Assembly: GCF_016031625.1 (NCBI RefSeq)
Contig: NZ_JACCHP010000011.1
Location: 1-64,000 of the forward strand
From: Bradyrhizobium agreste
GTDB lineage: Bacteria > Pseudomonadota > Alphaproteobacteria > Rhizobiales > Xanthobacteraceae
DNA length: 64,000 nucleotides
Reading direction: 5' to 3'
The first letter of the stretch is position 1. Every line of letters begins with the position of its first letter. This document shows, in pieces, positions 1-7,775 of this stretch. Below the pieces are notes generated by a model. That model was not told the origin of the DNA and searched no databases. It saw nothing but the letters and a program-made list of their open reading frames with translations. The translations under genes were made by a program, and so were the position numbers.

Positions 1-219
1 GCGTATCGGCCGTCCATCCGCGGCAGCCTTCTTGCGCACGTCTGCAAGCCGCGCTGCCAAGGCCACCAGATCACCGCCACCAATCGTGTACCGGCTCAGC
101 TTCTGTGAGCCCGGCAGCAACACGCCGAGCTTCCATTTCGCTTTGCTCAGTTCAAAAGCCAGGTAAACCGTGGCATGCTCCGCCGTGGCGGGTGCGTCAA
201 TGCGATCGAGCTTGATCAT
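1..219 (-). CDS. IS110-family transposase, N-terminal part, cut by window edge
   Basis: The first 73 codons read MIKLDRIDAPATAEHATVYL and continue through AFELSKAKWKLGVLLPG, which resembles the N-terminal DEDD/RuvC-like domain of IS110-type transposases. In that family the first acidic residue sits in a hydrophobic strand followed by SK; here it is a glutamate in AFELSK. The ATG at 219 is preceded by GGAGGA with good spacing. The rest of the gene lies left of position 1, so intactness cannot be judged. It reads away from the liv operon. The family call is from remembered sequence resemblance. Confidence 0.75.
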   Translation of the reverse strand, partial: MIKLDRIDAPATAEHATVYLAFELSKAKWKLGVLLPGSQKLSRYTIGGGDLVALAARLADVRKKAAADGRPIR

Positions 220-288
220 CTTGGTCCTCCGAGGCTGGGTGGTTTGCAATCCAATCCTAACCTCTCTTGACCACCCGCCGCCCATAGG

Positions 289-371
289 ATCTGAGGAGCG
301 GGCGTAGCCCGCGTCTCGAAGGACGAGGGCTGGGCCATCCTTCGAGACGCGCGCTCACGCGCGCTCCTCAG
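289..371. repeat. Intergenic palindromic repeat between IS110 and livH
   Basis: Two CTGAGGAGCG / CGCTCCTCAG arms enclose a second inverted pair, CGTCTCGAAGGA / TCCTTCGAGACG. The whole element can fold into a long imperfect hairpin directly upstream of the liv operon. Confidence 0.8.
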
Positions 372-400
372 GATGAGGATTGATTTCGGGGGACAGACTT

Positions 401-1279
401 TTGACAGCCCAAGCCATTATCCAGAGTCTCGCGAGCGGCCTGCTGATGGGCCTGCTCTACGGATTGATCGCGGTCGGCCTCGCGCTGATCTTCGGCCTGA
501 TGGACGTCACGAACTTCGCCCATGGCGAATTCCTGATGATCGCGATGTACCTGTCCTTCTTCCTGTTCGCGTTCTTCGCCATCGATCCGTTGCTGTCGGC
601 ACCTTTGGTCGCCGCGGCACTTTTCATATTCGGAGCGGTCGTCTACCTGCTCCTTGTACGCTTCGCCATGCGGGCCAAGGCCAATGCCGGCATGGTGCAG
701 ATCTTCACCACCTTTGGCCTCGCCATCGTCATGCGCGGCCTCGCGCAGTACTTCTTCACGCCGGACTATCGCAGCATCCCGCAGTCCTGGCTCGGCGGCA
801 AGACCATCTCGATAGGCGGCATCTTCCTGCCGGAGCCGCAACTGGTCGGCGCGCTGGTCTCGATAGCGGCGTTCGCCGCTCTCTACTTCTTCATCCACCG
901 TACCGATTTCGGCCGCGCGTTGGAAGCCACCCGCGAAGATCCCGGCGCGGTGGCCCTCGTCGGCATCGACAAGAACCGCGTGTTTGCGTTCGGCTGGGGC
1001 CTCGGCGCCGCGCTGGTCGGGCTCGCCGGCGCAATCATGGCGGTCTTTTTTTACATCTATCCTGACGTTGGCGCCTCCTTCGCGCTGATCGCCTATGTCA
1101 CGGTGGCGCTCGGCGGTTTCGGCAGCGTGTTCGGCGCCTTCGCCGGCGGCATCATCGTCGGCCTCGTCGAGGCGGTCACGGCCCTGGTGCTGCCGCCCTC
1201 GCTGAAGTCGGTCGGCATCTACGCCGTCTATCTCTTGGTCGTGTTCATTCGGCCGCGCGGCCTGTTCGGATCGATCTGA
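401..1279 (+). CDS. livH: Branched-chain amino acid ABC transporter permease, LivH family
   Basis: A 292-residue integral membrane permease of the LivHMGF high-affinity uptake system for branched-chain amino acids or related substrates. The family motif GLALIFGLMDVTNFAHGEF lies near residues 25-45, and hydrophobic segments cover most of the chain. TTG 401 was chosen because GGGGGA sits 7 bp upstream; an in-frame TTG at 380 lies inside the upstream repeat tail and is less likely. The stop overlaps the livM start (TGATG). It is the first gene of a four-gene operon. No binding protein is in the window, so the substrate is unknown. Confidence 0.9.
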   Translation: MTAQAIIQSLASGLLMGLLYGLIAVGLALIFGLMDVTNFAHGEFLMIAMYLSFFLFAFFAIDPLLSAPLVAAALFIFGAVVYLLLVRFAMRAKANAGMVQIFTTFGLAIVMRGLAQYFFTPDYRSIPQSWLGGKTISIGGIFLPEPQLVGALVSIAAFAALYFFIHRTDFGRALEATREDPGAVALVGIDKNRVFAFGWGLGAALVGLAGAIMAVFFYIYPDVGASFALIAYVTVALGGFGSVFGAFAGGIIVGLVEAVTALVLPPSLKSVGIYAVYLLVVFIRPRGLFGSI

Positions 1280-2262
1280 TGGACAAGAATTTCGCTGCGC
1301 GGCGCCGCCGCGACCTCATCATCGCAGCGGTGCTGGCCGGGCTCGCGGCGCTGGCGCCGCTGTTCGTCAAGGACGTCTACGTCCAGAACATCCTGATCCT
1401 GACCTTGATGTATGCGGCGCTGTCGCAGAGCTGGAACATCCTGTCCGGCTATTGCGGACAGATCTCGCTGGGCCACGCGCTCTATTTCGGCATCGGGGCC
1501 TATACCACCGAGCTGTTGTTCACCAAGTTCGGCGTGCTGCCCTGGTTCGGCATGGTCGGCGGCGGCGTGATCGCCGCCCTGATCGCGATGGGGCTCGGCT
1601 ATCCCTTCTTCCGCCTGCGCGGCCATTACTTCGTGATCGCCACGATCGTCATCGCCGAGATCGGGCTGCTCTTGTTCCAGAACTGGGAGTGGGCGGGCGC
1701 CGCGATGGGCATCACCATTCCGATCCGCGGCGACAGCTGGCTGAAATTCCAGTTCCTGCGCACCAAGCTGCCGTACTTCTACTTCGCGCTGGCGCTGTGC
1801 TGTCTCGCCTGGTTCGTCACCTGGTGGCTGGAAGATTCCAAATGGGGCTTCTGGTGGCGTGCGGTGAAGGACAATCCGGAAGCCGCCGAAAGCCTTGGCG
1901 TCGTCGTGTTCAACTCCAAGATGGGCGCGGCCGCCGTCTCGGCCTTTCTGGTCGCCATCGGCGGCGCGTTCTATGCGCAATTTCTCGCCTATATCGATCC
2001 CGAAAGCGTGATGGGCTTCCAGTTCTCGCTGCTGATGGCGCTGCCGGCCGTGCTCGGCGGCATCGGCACCCTCTGGGGCCCGGTGTTAGGGGCCGCCATC
2101 CTGATCCCGATGACGGAGCTGACGCGCTCCTATATCGGCGGCTCCGGTCGTGGCGTCGATCTCATCGTCTACGGTGCGCTGATCGTCGCGATCTCGCTGG
2201 CCTTGCCGCGGGGCCTGGTTAGCCTGTTCTCCCGCGCAAAACCGAAGGGGGCCACGCGATGA
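1279..2262 (+). CDS. livM: Branched-chain amino acid ABC transporter permease, LivM family
   Basis: The second membrane permease of the Liv system, 327 residues, the usual length. It carries the LivM-type motif QISLGHALYFGIGAYT near residues 62-76 and several transmembrane segments. It would form a heterodimeric channel with LivH. The start overlaps the livH stop by one base, and its TGA overlaps the ATG of livG (ATGA), so translation is probably coupled along the operon. The family is certain; the transported compound is not. Confidence 0.9.
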   Translation: MDKNFAARRRRDLIIAAVLAGLAALAPLFVKDVYVQNILILTLMYAALSQSWNILSGYCGQISLGHALYFGIGAYTTELLFTKFGVLPWFGMVGGGVIAALIAMGLGYPFFRLRGHYFVIATIVIAEIGLLLFQNWEWAGAAMGITIPIRGDSWLKFQFLRTKLPYFYFALALCCLAWFVTWWLEDSKWGFWWRAVKDNPEAAESLGVVVFNSKMGAAAVSAFLVAIGGAFYAQFLAYIDPESVMGFQFSLLMALPAVLGGIGTLWGPVLGAAILIPMTELTRSYIGGSGRGVDLIVYGALIVAISLALPRGLVSLFSRAKPKGATR

Positions 2263-2990
2263 CCGCGCTGCTCGAAACCCGCGGCGTCTGGCAGCGCTTC
2301 GGCGGCCTCGTCGCCAACAGCGACGTCTCGATCTCGGTCGGCCGCGGCGAGATCGTCGGCCTGATCGGTCCCAACGGCGCCGGCAAGTCGACGCTGTTCA
2401 ATCTCATCGCCGGCGTGCTGCCGCCGACGCAGGGCTCGATTCTATTCGACGGCGAGGACGTCACCAATCTGCCGGCAGCCCAACGCTGCCAGCGCGGCAT
2501 CGGCCGCACCTTCCAGGTGGTGAAGAGCTTCGAGACCATGACGGTTATCGACAACGTCATCGTTGGTGCGCTCGTGCGCACCACTGTAATGCGCGAGGCG
2601 CGCCGCAAGGCGCATGAGGTGCTGGAGTTCACCGGCCTTGCCGCGCGCGCCCACGTGCTCGCCAGCGACCTCGTGCCGGCCGAGAAGCGCCGCCTCGAAG
2701 TCGCGCGGGCGCTTGCGACCGAGCCGAAGCTGCTGCTGCTCGACGAGGTCCTCACCGGTCTGACGCCGACCGAGGCGCAGACCGGCGTTGCCCTGGTGCG
2801 CAAGGTGCGCGATGCCGGCATCACCGTGCTGATGGTCGAGCACGTCATGGAGATCGTGATGCCGCTGGTGGACCGCGCCATCGTGCTCGACCTCGGCAAG
2901 GTCTTGGTCGAGGGCAAGCCAGCCGACGTCGTGCGCGATCCCAAGGTGATCAAGGCATATCTGGGAGATCGTCATGCTGTCGGTGCGTGA
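2259..2990 (+). CDS. livG: Branched-chain amino acid ABC transporter ATPase, LivG family
   Basis: A cytoplasmic ATPase of the Liv importer, 243 residues. Walker A is GPNGAGKST (about residues 37-45) and Walker B is LLLLDEVLTG. The ABC signature that normally reads LSYGQ/LSGGQ is replaced by LVPAEKRRLEVARA, and the usual DEPAAGL after Walker B is DEVLTGL. It may belong to a LivG subgroup with a degenerate signature, pairing with the canonical signature of LivF. It overlaps livM by 4 bp and livF by 17 bp. Confidence 0.88.
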   Translation: MTALLETRGVWQRFGGLVANSDVSISVGRGEIVGLIGPNGAGKSTLFNLIAGVLPPTQGSILFDGEDVTNLPAAQRCQRGIGRTFQVVKSFETMTVIDNVIVGALVRTTVMREARRKAHEVLEFTGLAARAHVLASDLVPAEKRRLEVARALATEPKLLLLDEVLTGLTPTEAQTGVALVRKVRDAGITVLMVEHVMEIVMPLVDRAIVLDLGKVLVEGKPADVVRDPKVIKAYLGDRHAVGA

Positions 2991-3678
2991 AGTCACCACC
3001 GCCTATCAGGGCCTGGTCGCGATCTCCGCGGTCTCGATCGAGGTCGAGAAGGGCGAGATCGTCTGCGTCGCCGGCGCCAACGGCGCCGGCAAGTCGACGC
3101 TGCTGAAATCCATCGCTGGCGCCGAGCGCCCGCGCTCGGGCACCGTGACGTTCGACGGCAAGCGCCTCGACGGCATGGCGCAACACCACATCACGGCCAC
3201 AGGCATCGCCTATGTCCCGGAGAACCGCCGCTTGTTCCCGCGCCTGTCGGTGCGCGACAATCTGCGTCTCGGCAGCTATCTCTATCGCGGCGAGGCCGAC
3301 CGCGAGGCGCCGCTCGGTCTCGTCTTCAACCTGTTCCCGCGGCTTCAAGAGCGCTTGGAGCAGCGCGCCGAGACGCTCTCTGGCGGCGAGCAGCAGATGC
3401 TCGCGATCGGCCGCGCGCTGATGACGCGCCCGCGGCTGTTGATGCTGGACGAGCCGTCGCAGGGGATCATGCCGAAACTGGTGGACGAGATCTTCCAGGC
3501 GGTGAAGCGCATCCGCGACGCCGGCATGACCGTGCTGATCGTCGAGCAGCGCATGGCCGAGTGCCTCGAGATCGCCGACCGCGCCTACATCCTGCAGACC
3601 GGGCGCGTGCTGATGCAGGGCCCGTCCGCGGAGATCAAGGGCAATCCGGACGTGAGGAAGGCTTATCTGGGGCTGTAG
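2974..3678 (+). CDS. livF: Branched-chain amino acid ABC transporter ATPase, LivF family
   Basis: The second ATPase of the Liv system, 234 residues. It has a canonical Walker A (GANGAGKST), signature LSGGEQQMLAIGRAL and Walker B LLMLDEPSQGI. It begins 17 bp inside livG, consistent with translational coupling. As last gene of livHMGF it is followed by a palindromic repeat and the convergent otnC gene. Confidence 0.9.
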   Translation: MLSVREVTTAYQGLVAISAVSIEVEKGEIVCVAGANGAGKSTLLKSIAGAERPRSGTVTFDGKRLDGMAQHHITATGIAYVPENRRLFPRLSVRDNLRLGSYLYRGEADREAPLGLVFNLFPRLQERLEQRAETLSGGEQQMLAIGRALMTRPRLLMLDEPSQGIMPKLVDEIFQAVKRIRDAGMTVLIVEQRMAECLEIADRAYILQTGRVLMQGPSAEIKGNPDVRKAYLGL

Positions 3679-3715
3679 CTGCGAAATGTGGAGCAATCTC
3701 GCCCCGCACACGCGG

Positions 3716-3820
3716 TGTCATCGCCCGACTTGATCGGGCGATCCAGTATACCAGAGACGCCAGCGAGCTACGGATAAGCCGCGGCGTACTGGATTCCCCG
3801 CCTTCGTGGGGAATGACAGC
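3716..3820. repeat. Palindromic repeat, family with TCGCCCGACTTGATCGGGCGA
   Basis: The hairpin TCGCCCGA/TCGGGCGA is followed by ATCCAGTA, and a right part contains TACTGGATTCCCC and GGGGAATGACAG. A close copy lies at 15244-15342. It sits between the convergent livF and otnC ends and may end transcription from both sides. Confidence 0.8.
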
Positions 3821-3830
3821 GGTGGGGGAG

Positions 3831-4517
3831 CTAATGCCCGTGCCCGTGCTCCGGCAACGTCACCCCGAACACCTTCACCAGATCCGTCACCTGCTCCGGC
3901 GACAAGTACCGCGGGTTCATCCCGCGCAACAGCAGGTACAGCTTCGCCGTCTCCTCCAGCTCTTCCGTGGCGAACACCGCAGCTTCCAGCGTGTCGCCGG
4001 CGACGACCGGGCCGTGATTGGCGAGCAGCACGGATGAATATCTCCCCGCGAGCCCCTTAATCGCATCGGCCACAGCTGGATCGCCGGGGCGGTAATAGGG
4101 CACGAGCGCGGTGGCGCCGCATTTCATCAGGTAATAGGCCGTCATCGGCGGCAGCGCGGCGCGCGGGTCGATCTCGGGCAGCATCGAGAGCGCGACCGAA
4201 TGGGTGGAGTGTAGATGCACGATCGCCCGCGCGCTTCCGCGCGTGTCGTAAAGCGCATTGTGCAGCGGAACTTCCTTCGTCGGCGCATCGCCCGACACCA
4301 GCCGCCCCTGCTGGTCCAGCCGTGACAGCTTCGCGGGATCGAGGAAGCCGAGCGAGGCGTTGGTCGGCGTCACCAGCCAGCCGCCGCCGTCCAGCCTGAC
4401 GCTGATATTGCCGGAGGAGCCCGGCGTCAGCCCGCGCTCGAACAGGGATCGTCCGAAGCGGCAGATCTGCTCGCGCAGCCTTGTTTCGTCGCTCGTTTCG
4501 GTTCTCATGGCCGTCAT
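3831..4517 (-). CDS. otnC: 3-oxo-tetronate 4-phosphate decarboxylase, class II aldolase family
   Basis: A class II aldolase/adducin-fold protein of about 228 residues. The N-terminal part has GLTPGSSGNISVR (phosphate-binding loop), a KEVPLH segment with the likely catalytic glutamate, the zinc-binding HLHSTH motif, and a later NHGPVV with the third histidine. Together with the neighbouring LtnD, OtnI and OtnK it fits OtnC, which decarboxylates 3-oxo-tetronate 4-phosphate to DHAP and CO2. It is divergent from ltnD, with about 100 bp between the starts. ATG 4517 was chosen; ATG 4508 and GTG 4532 are alternatives, none with a strong ribosome binding site. The call relies on context; the fold alone would also fit fuculose-phosphate aldolase relatives. 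Confidence 0.8.
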   Translation of the reverse strand: MTAMRTETSDETRLREQICRFGRSLFERGLTPGSSGNISVRLDGGGWLVTPTNASLGFLDPAKLSRLDQQGRLVSGDAPTKEVPLHNALYDTRGSARAIVHLHSTHSVALSMLPEIDPRAALPPMTAYYLMKCGATALVPYYRPGDPAVADAIKGLAGRYSSVLLANHGPVVAGDTLEAAVFATEELEETAKLYLLLRGMNPRYLSPEQVTDLVKVFGVTLPEHGHGH

Positions 4518-4621
4518 GCCTGCTTGTCTCACGCTTTGGCAGCGCGGCCAAGCCGTGTTATTCGGTTGCCAAGCTGCCGCAAAGGGCGGCTATTTGGGAA
4601 ACGTTCGCAAGGGTCAGTTGC
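4518..4621. promoter_or_regulatory. Divergent promoter region otnC/ltnD with imperfect inverted repeat
   Basis: This 104 bp gap must hold both promoters. CTTTGGCAGC (4534-4543) faces GCTGCCGCAAAG (4573-4584), an imperfect inverted pair that could be an operator. No regulator gene is adjacent, so this is only a suggestion. Confidence 0.25.
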
Positions 4622-5539
4622 ATGTCCGCCTCCACGTCACAAAATCAGCGTATCGCCGTCGTCGGGCTCGGCTCGATGGGCTTTGGCATGGCGACCTCGC
4701 TCAAGCGCGCCGGCCATGCTGTGATCGGCTGCGACGTCTCGGCGGATGCCGTCGCGCGTTTCGTGAAGGACGGCGGCGCGGGGGCCAAGACGCCGGCCGA
4801 AGCGGCCAAGGACGCCGATATCGTCGTCAGCGTCGTCGTCAATGCCGCGCAGACCGAGGCGATCCTGTTCGGCAAGGATGGCGCCGCCGAGACCATGCCG
4901 AAGGACAGCGTGTTCGTCTCCTCGGCGACCATGGATCCCGACGTCGCGCGCCGCCTCGCCAAGCAATTGGAGGCAACCGGCCGGCACTATCTGGATGCCC
5001 CGATCTCCGGCGGGGCGCAGCGCGCCGCGCAAGGTGAGCTGACGATCCTCGCCTCCGGCAGTTCTGCCGCGTTTGCGAAAGCGCGTCCGGCGCTCGATGC
5101 CATGGCCGCCAAGCTCTACGAGCTCGGCGATGCCGCCGGCCAGGGCGCTGCCTTCAAGATGATCAATCAGCTGCTCGCCGGCGTTCACATCGCCGCCGCC
5201 AGCGAAGCGATGGCGTTCGCAGCCAAGCAGGGCCTCGACATCCGCAAGGTCTACGAGGTGATCACGGCCTCCGCCGGCAATTCCTGGATGTTCGAGAACC
5301 GCATGCCGCATGTTCTCGACGGCGACTACACGCCGCGAAGCGCGGTGGAGATCTTCGTCAAGGATCTCGGCATCATCCAGGATATGGCGCGCAGCGCCCG
5401 ATTCCCCGTGCCCGTCTCCGCCGCCGCGCTCCAGATGTTCCTGATGACATCGGCCGCCGGCATGGGTCGCGATGACGACGCATCGGTGGCGCGCATGTAT
5501 GCGCAGGTCACCGGCGTCAAGCTGCCCGGCGACAAGTAA
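4622..5539 (+). CDS. ltnD: L-threonate dehydrogenase (3-hydroxyisobutyrate dehydrogenase family)
   Basis: A 305-residue NAD(P)-dependent beta-hydroxyacid dehydrogenase. The N-terminal Rossmann motif is VVGLGSMGFGMA, the substrate-binding stretch is DAPISGGAQRA, and the probable catalytic lysine is K179 in AAFKMINQLLAG. In this locus it should oxidise L-threonate to 2-oxo-tetronate, the first step of the pathway completed by OtnI, OtnK and OtnC. ATG 4622 was chosen because AAGGG lies 8 bp upstream; reading further upstream would run into the divergent promoter region. It leads the ltnD-otnI-otnK operon. The family is certain; substrate specificity is inferred from the neighbours. Confidence 0.85.
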   Translation: MSASTSQNQRIAVVGLGSMGFGMATSLKRAGHAVIGCDVSADAVARFVKDGGAGAKTPAEAAKDADIVVSVVVNAAQTEAILFGKDGAAETMPKDSVFVSSATMDPDVARRLAKQLEATGRHYLDAPISGGAQRAAQGELTILASGSSAAFAKARPALDAMAAKLYELGDAAGQGAAFKMINQLLAGVHIAAASEAMAFAAKQGLDIRKVYEVITASAGNSWMFENRMPHVLDGDYTPRSAVEIFVKDLGIIQDMARSARFPVPVSAAALQMFLMTSAAGMGRDDDASVARMYAQVTGVKLPGDK

Positions 5540-5552
5540 CAGAGGATCTCCC

Positions 5553-6335
5553 ATGCCCCGTTTCGCCGCCAATCTCTCGATGATGTTCACCGAGGTGCCG
5601 TTCCTCGACCGCTTCGACGCCGCCGCGCAAGCGGGCTTCACCGCGGTGGAATTCCTGTTTCCCTACGAGCATCCCGCCGAGGCCGTCGGCGAACGGCTCA
5701 AGCGCAACGGCCTGACCCAGGCGCTGTTCAACCTGCCGCCGGGCGACTGGAACGCCGGCGAGAAGGGCTTTGCCGCGCTGCCATCCCGCTTCTCCGATCT
5801 GAAGGCGAGCCTCGAGACGGCGCTGCCTTATGCCAAGGCGACTAGCGTCAAGCGCCTGCACCTAATGGCCGGCATCGCCAACCGCGGCGAGCGCGTCGCG
5901 ATCGAGGCCTTCTACAAATCGGTGGCCTGGGCTGCCGAGTTCTTCGCGCCCCACGGCATCGACGTCGTGATCGAGCCGATCAATGCGCGCAACGTGCCCG
6001 GCTACTTCCTGAACGATTTCGGCTTCGCGCGGGATCTGATTCAGGAGCTACGGCTTGCCAACCTGAAACTCCAGTTCGACATCTATCACTGCCAGATCAT
6101 CCACGGCGACGTCACCATGCGGCTGCGCGAGATGATGCCGATCATCGGCCACGTCCAGATCGCGAGCATTCCCTCGCGCAACGAGCCCGACGGCGAGGAG
6201 CTGAACTATCCGTTCCTGTTCAATGAGCTCGACCGCCTCGGCTATGCCGGCTTCGTCGGCTGCGAATACAATCCGCGCGGCAAGACCACCGATGGCCTTG
6301 CCTGGTTCAAGCCCTATGCGGGAGTGAAGCCGTGA
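5553..6335 (+). CDS. otnI: 2-oxo-tetronate isomerase (hydroxypyruvate isomerase family)
   Basis: A 260-residue TIM-barrel sugar isomerase of the xylose isomerase-like/Hyi family, beginning MPRFAANLSMMFTEVPFLDR. Typical acidic metal-ligand regions are VIEPINARNVPGYF and LQFDIYHCQI, and the C-terminal GFVGCEYNPRG is shared with hydroxypyruvate isomerases. Lying between ltnD and otnK, it most likely interconverts 2-oxo- and 3-oxo-tetronate. AGAGGA precedes the ATG. Its end overlaps the otnK GTG start by 4 bp. Confidence 0.85.
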   Translation: MPRFAANLSMMFTEVPFLDRFDAAAQAGFTAVEFLFPYEHPAEAVGERLKRNGLTQALFNLPPGDWNAGEKGFAALPSRFSDLKASLETALPYAKATSVKRLHLMAGIANRGERVAIEAFYKSVAWAAEFFAPHGIDVVIEPINARNVPGYFLNDFGFARDLIQELRLANLKLQFDIYHCQIIHGDVTMRLREMMPIIGHVQIASIPSRNEPDGEELNYPFLFNELDRLGYAGFVGCEYNPRGKTTDGLAWFKPYAGVKP

Positions 6336-7606
6336 CCCTTGCCTTGGGCTGCATCGCCGACGACTATACCGGCGCCTCCGATCTCGCCAACACGCTGACG
6401 CGCGCGGGCCTGCGCACCGTCCAGACCATCGGCATACCTGCCGACGATCTGGCGCTGCCCGAGGTCGATGCCGTCGTGGTGTCGCTGAAGAGCCGCTCGA
6501 TCGAGGCCGGCCTTGCCGTGTCGCGCTCGCGCGCGGCGGACAAATGGCTGCGCGGCCGCGGTGCGGGCCACGTGCTGTTCAAGATCTGCTCGACCTTCGA
6601 TTCCACCGATGCCGGCAATATCGGACCAGTCATGGACGCGCTGCGCGCCGACTGCGGCGAGGGAGCCGTGCTGGTGACGCCGGCCTTTCCGGAGACCGGG
6701 CGCACCGTCTATCAGGGCAATCTGTTCGTCGGCGCCGTGCCGCTCAACGAGAGCCCGCTAAAGGATCATCCGCTCAACCCGATGCATGATTCCAACTTGG
6801 TGCGCGTGCTGGCGCGCCAGAGCAGGACGCAGGTCGGCCTCGTCGATCTCGCCACCGTCACGCGCGGCGCGGACGCCGTGCGGGCACGGCTGGCCGAGCT
6901 CGCCGCCAAGGGCATCGGTGCCGCGATCGTCGACGCCGTGTTCGACCGCGACCTCGAGACCATCGGTCTCGTCGCCGCCGAACATCGGTTGTCGGTCGGC
7001 GCGTCCGGCATGGGCCTGGGGCTTGCGCGCGCGCTGGTGTCGACCGGCAGGGTGAAGCCGGCGCCGAGCAGCGAAACCGGCGCAGCCGTCGGCGGCCTGG
7101 CGGCATGCCTTGCCGGCAGCTGCTCGCAGGCGACGCTTCAGCAGATCGCCAACGCCGAACGCATCATGCCGGTGCTTCATCTCGACCCGGAGCGGATCGT
7201 CGCGGGCGCCGCCGAAGCGCAGCGTGCGCTGGACTGGGCAAGGCCGCGCCTTGCGGAAGGTCCGGTGCTGATCGCTTCGAGCGCGACGCCGGACGCCGTT
7301 GCGGCCGTGCAGGCACGCCATGGCCGCGATGCCGCAGGCCACGCCATCGAGCAGGCCATGGCCGGTATCGCCGAGGGGCTGGTGCAGGGCGGGGTCCGTC
7401 GCTTGATCGTCGCCGGCGGCGAGACATCCGGCGCCGTGGTCGATCGGTTGAAGATTCCGGGATTTCTCGTAGGAGTGGAGATTGCGGCGGGTGTCCCGGT
7501 GCTGCGCGCGGTCGGCGCAGAGGCAGGCGAGATGTTGCTGGCTCTGAAGTCGGGAAATTTCGGCGGAGCGGAGTTTTTTTCCGACGCGCTTAGGCTCATG
7601 TGCTGA
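6332..7606 (+). CDS. otnK: 3-oxo-tetronate kinase (DUF1537 family)
   Basis: A 424-residue member of the DUF1537/four-carbon acid sugar kinase family. The N-terminal domain starts LGCIADDYTGASDLANTL, a hallmark of the family, and contains FKICSTFDSTDAGNIGPV. The C-terminal nucleotide-binding domain has IVAGGETSGAVVDRL. It should phosphorylate 3-oxo-tetronate at C4 for cleavage by OtnC. Start GTG 6332 overlaps the otnI stop (GTGA). It is the last gene of the operon; about 170 bp of non-coding sequence follows. Confidence 0.88.
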   Translation: MTLALGCIADDYTGASDLANTLTRAGLRTVQTIGIPADDLALPEVDAVVVSLKSRSIEAGLAVSRSRAADKWLRGRGAGHVLFKICSTFDSTDAGNIGPVMDALRADCGEGAVLVTPAFPETGRTVYQGNLFVGAVPLNESPLKDHPLNPMHDSNLVRVLARQSRTQVGLVDLATVTRGADAVRARLAELAAKGIGAAIVDAVFDRDLETIGLVAAEHRLSVGASGMGLGLARALVSTGRVKPAPSSETGAAVGGLAACLAGSCSQATLQQIANAERIMPVLHLDPERIVAGAAEAQRALDWARPRLAEGPVLIASSATPDAVAAVQARHGRDAAGHAIEQAMAGIAEGLVQGGVRRLIVAGGETSGAVVDRLKIPGFLVGVEIAAGVPVLRAVGAEAGEMLLALKSGNFGGAEFFSDALRLMC

Positions 7607-7647
7607 GCGCAGGGCATTCTTAGCTGCCCATTCATTTGTTTCTGGCT

Positions 7648-7663
7648 TCCGTACTCGTACGGA
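7648..7663. promoter_or_regulatory. Short inverted repeat upstream of chemoreceptor gene
   Basis: TCCGTAC-TC-GTACGGA is a perfect 7 bp inverted repeat with a 2 bp spacer, 112 bp before the chemoreceptor start. It could be a protein-binding site; there is no other support. Confidence 0.25.
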
Positions 7664-7775
7664 GCCGCAGTTAACGTCTGCTCAGTTGCCCTGGTGTCGG
7701 ATGGCGGCGCTGCTCCCTTTATTTGATTCGTCATTCTCCGGACGCGCGCCGGCGCCAGCACAATGAGACCCGACT

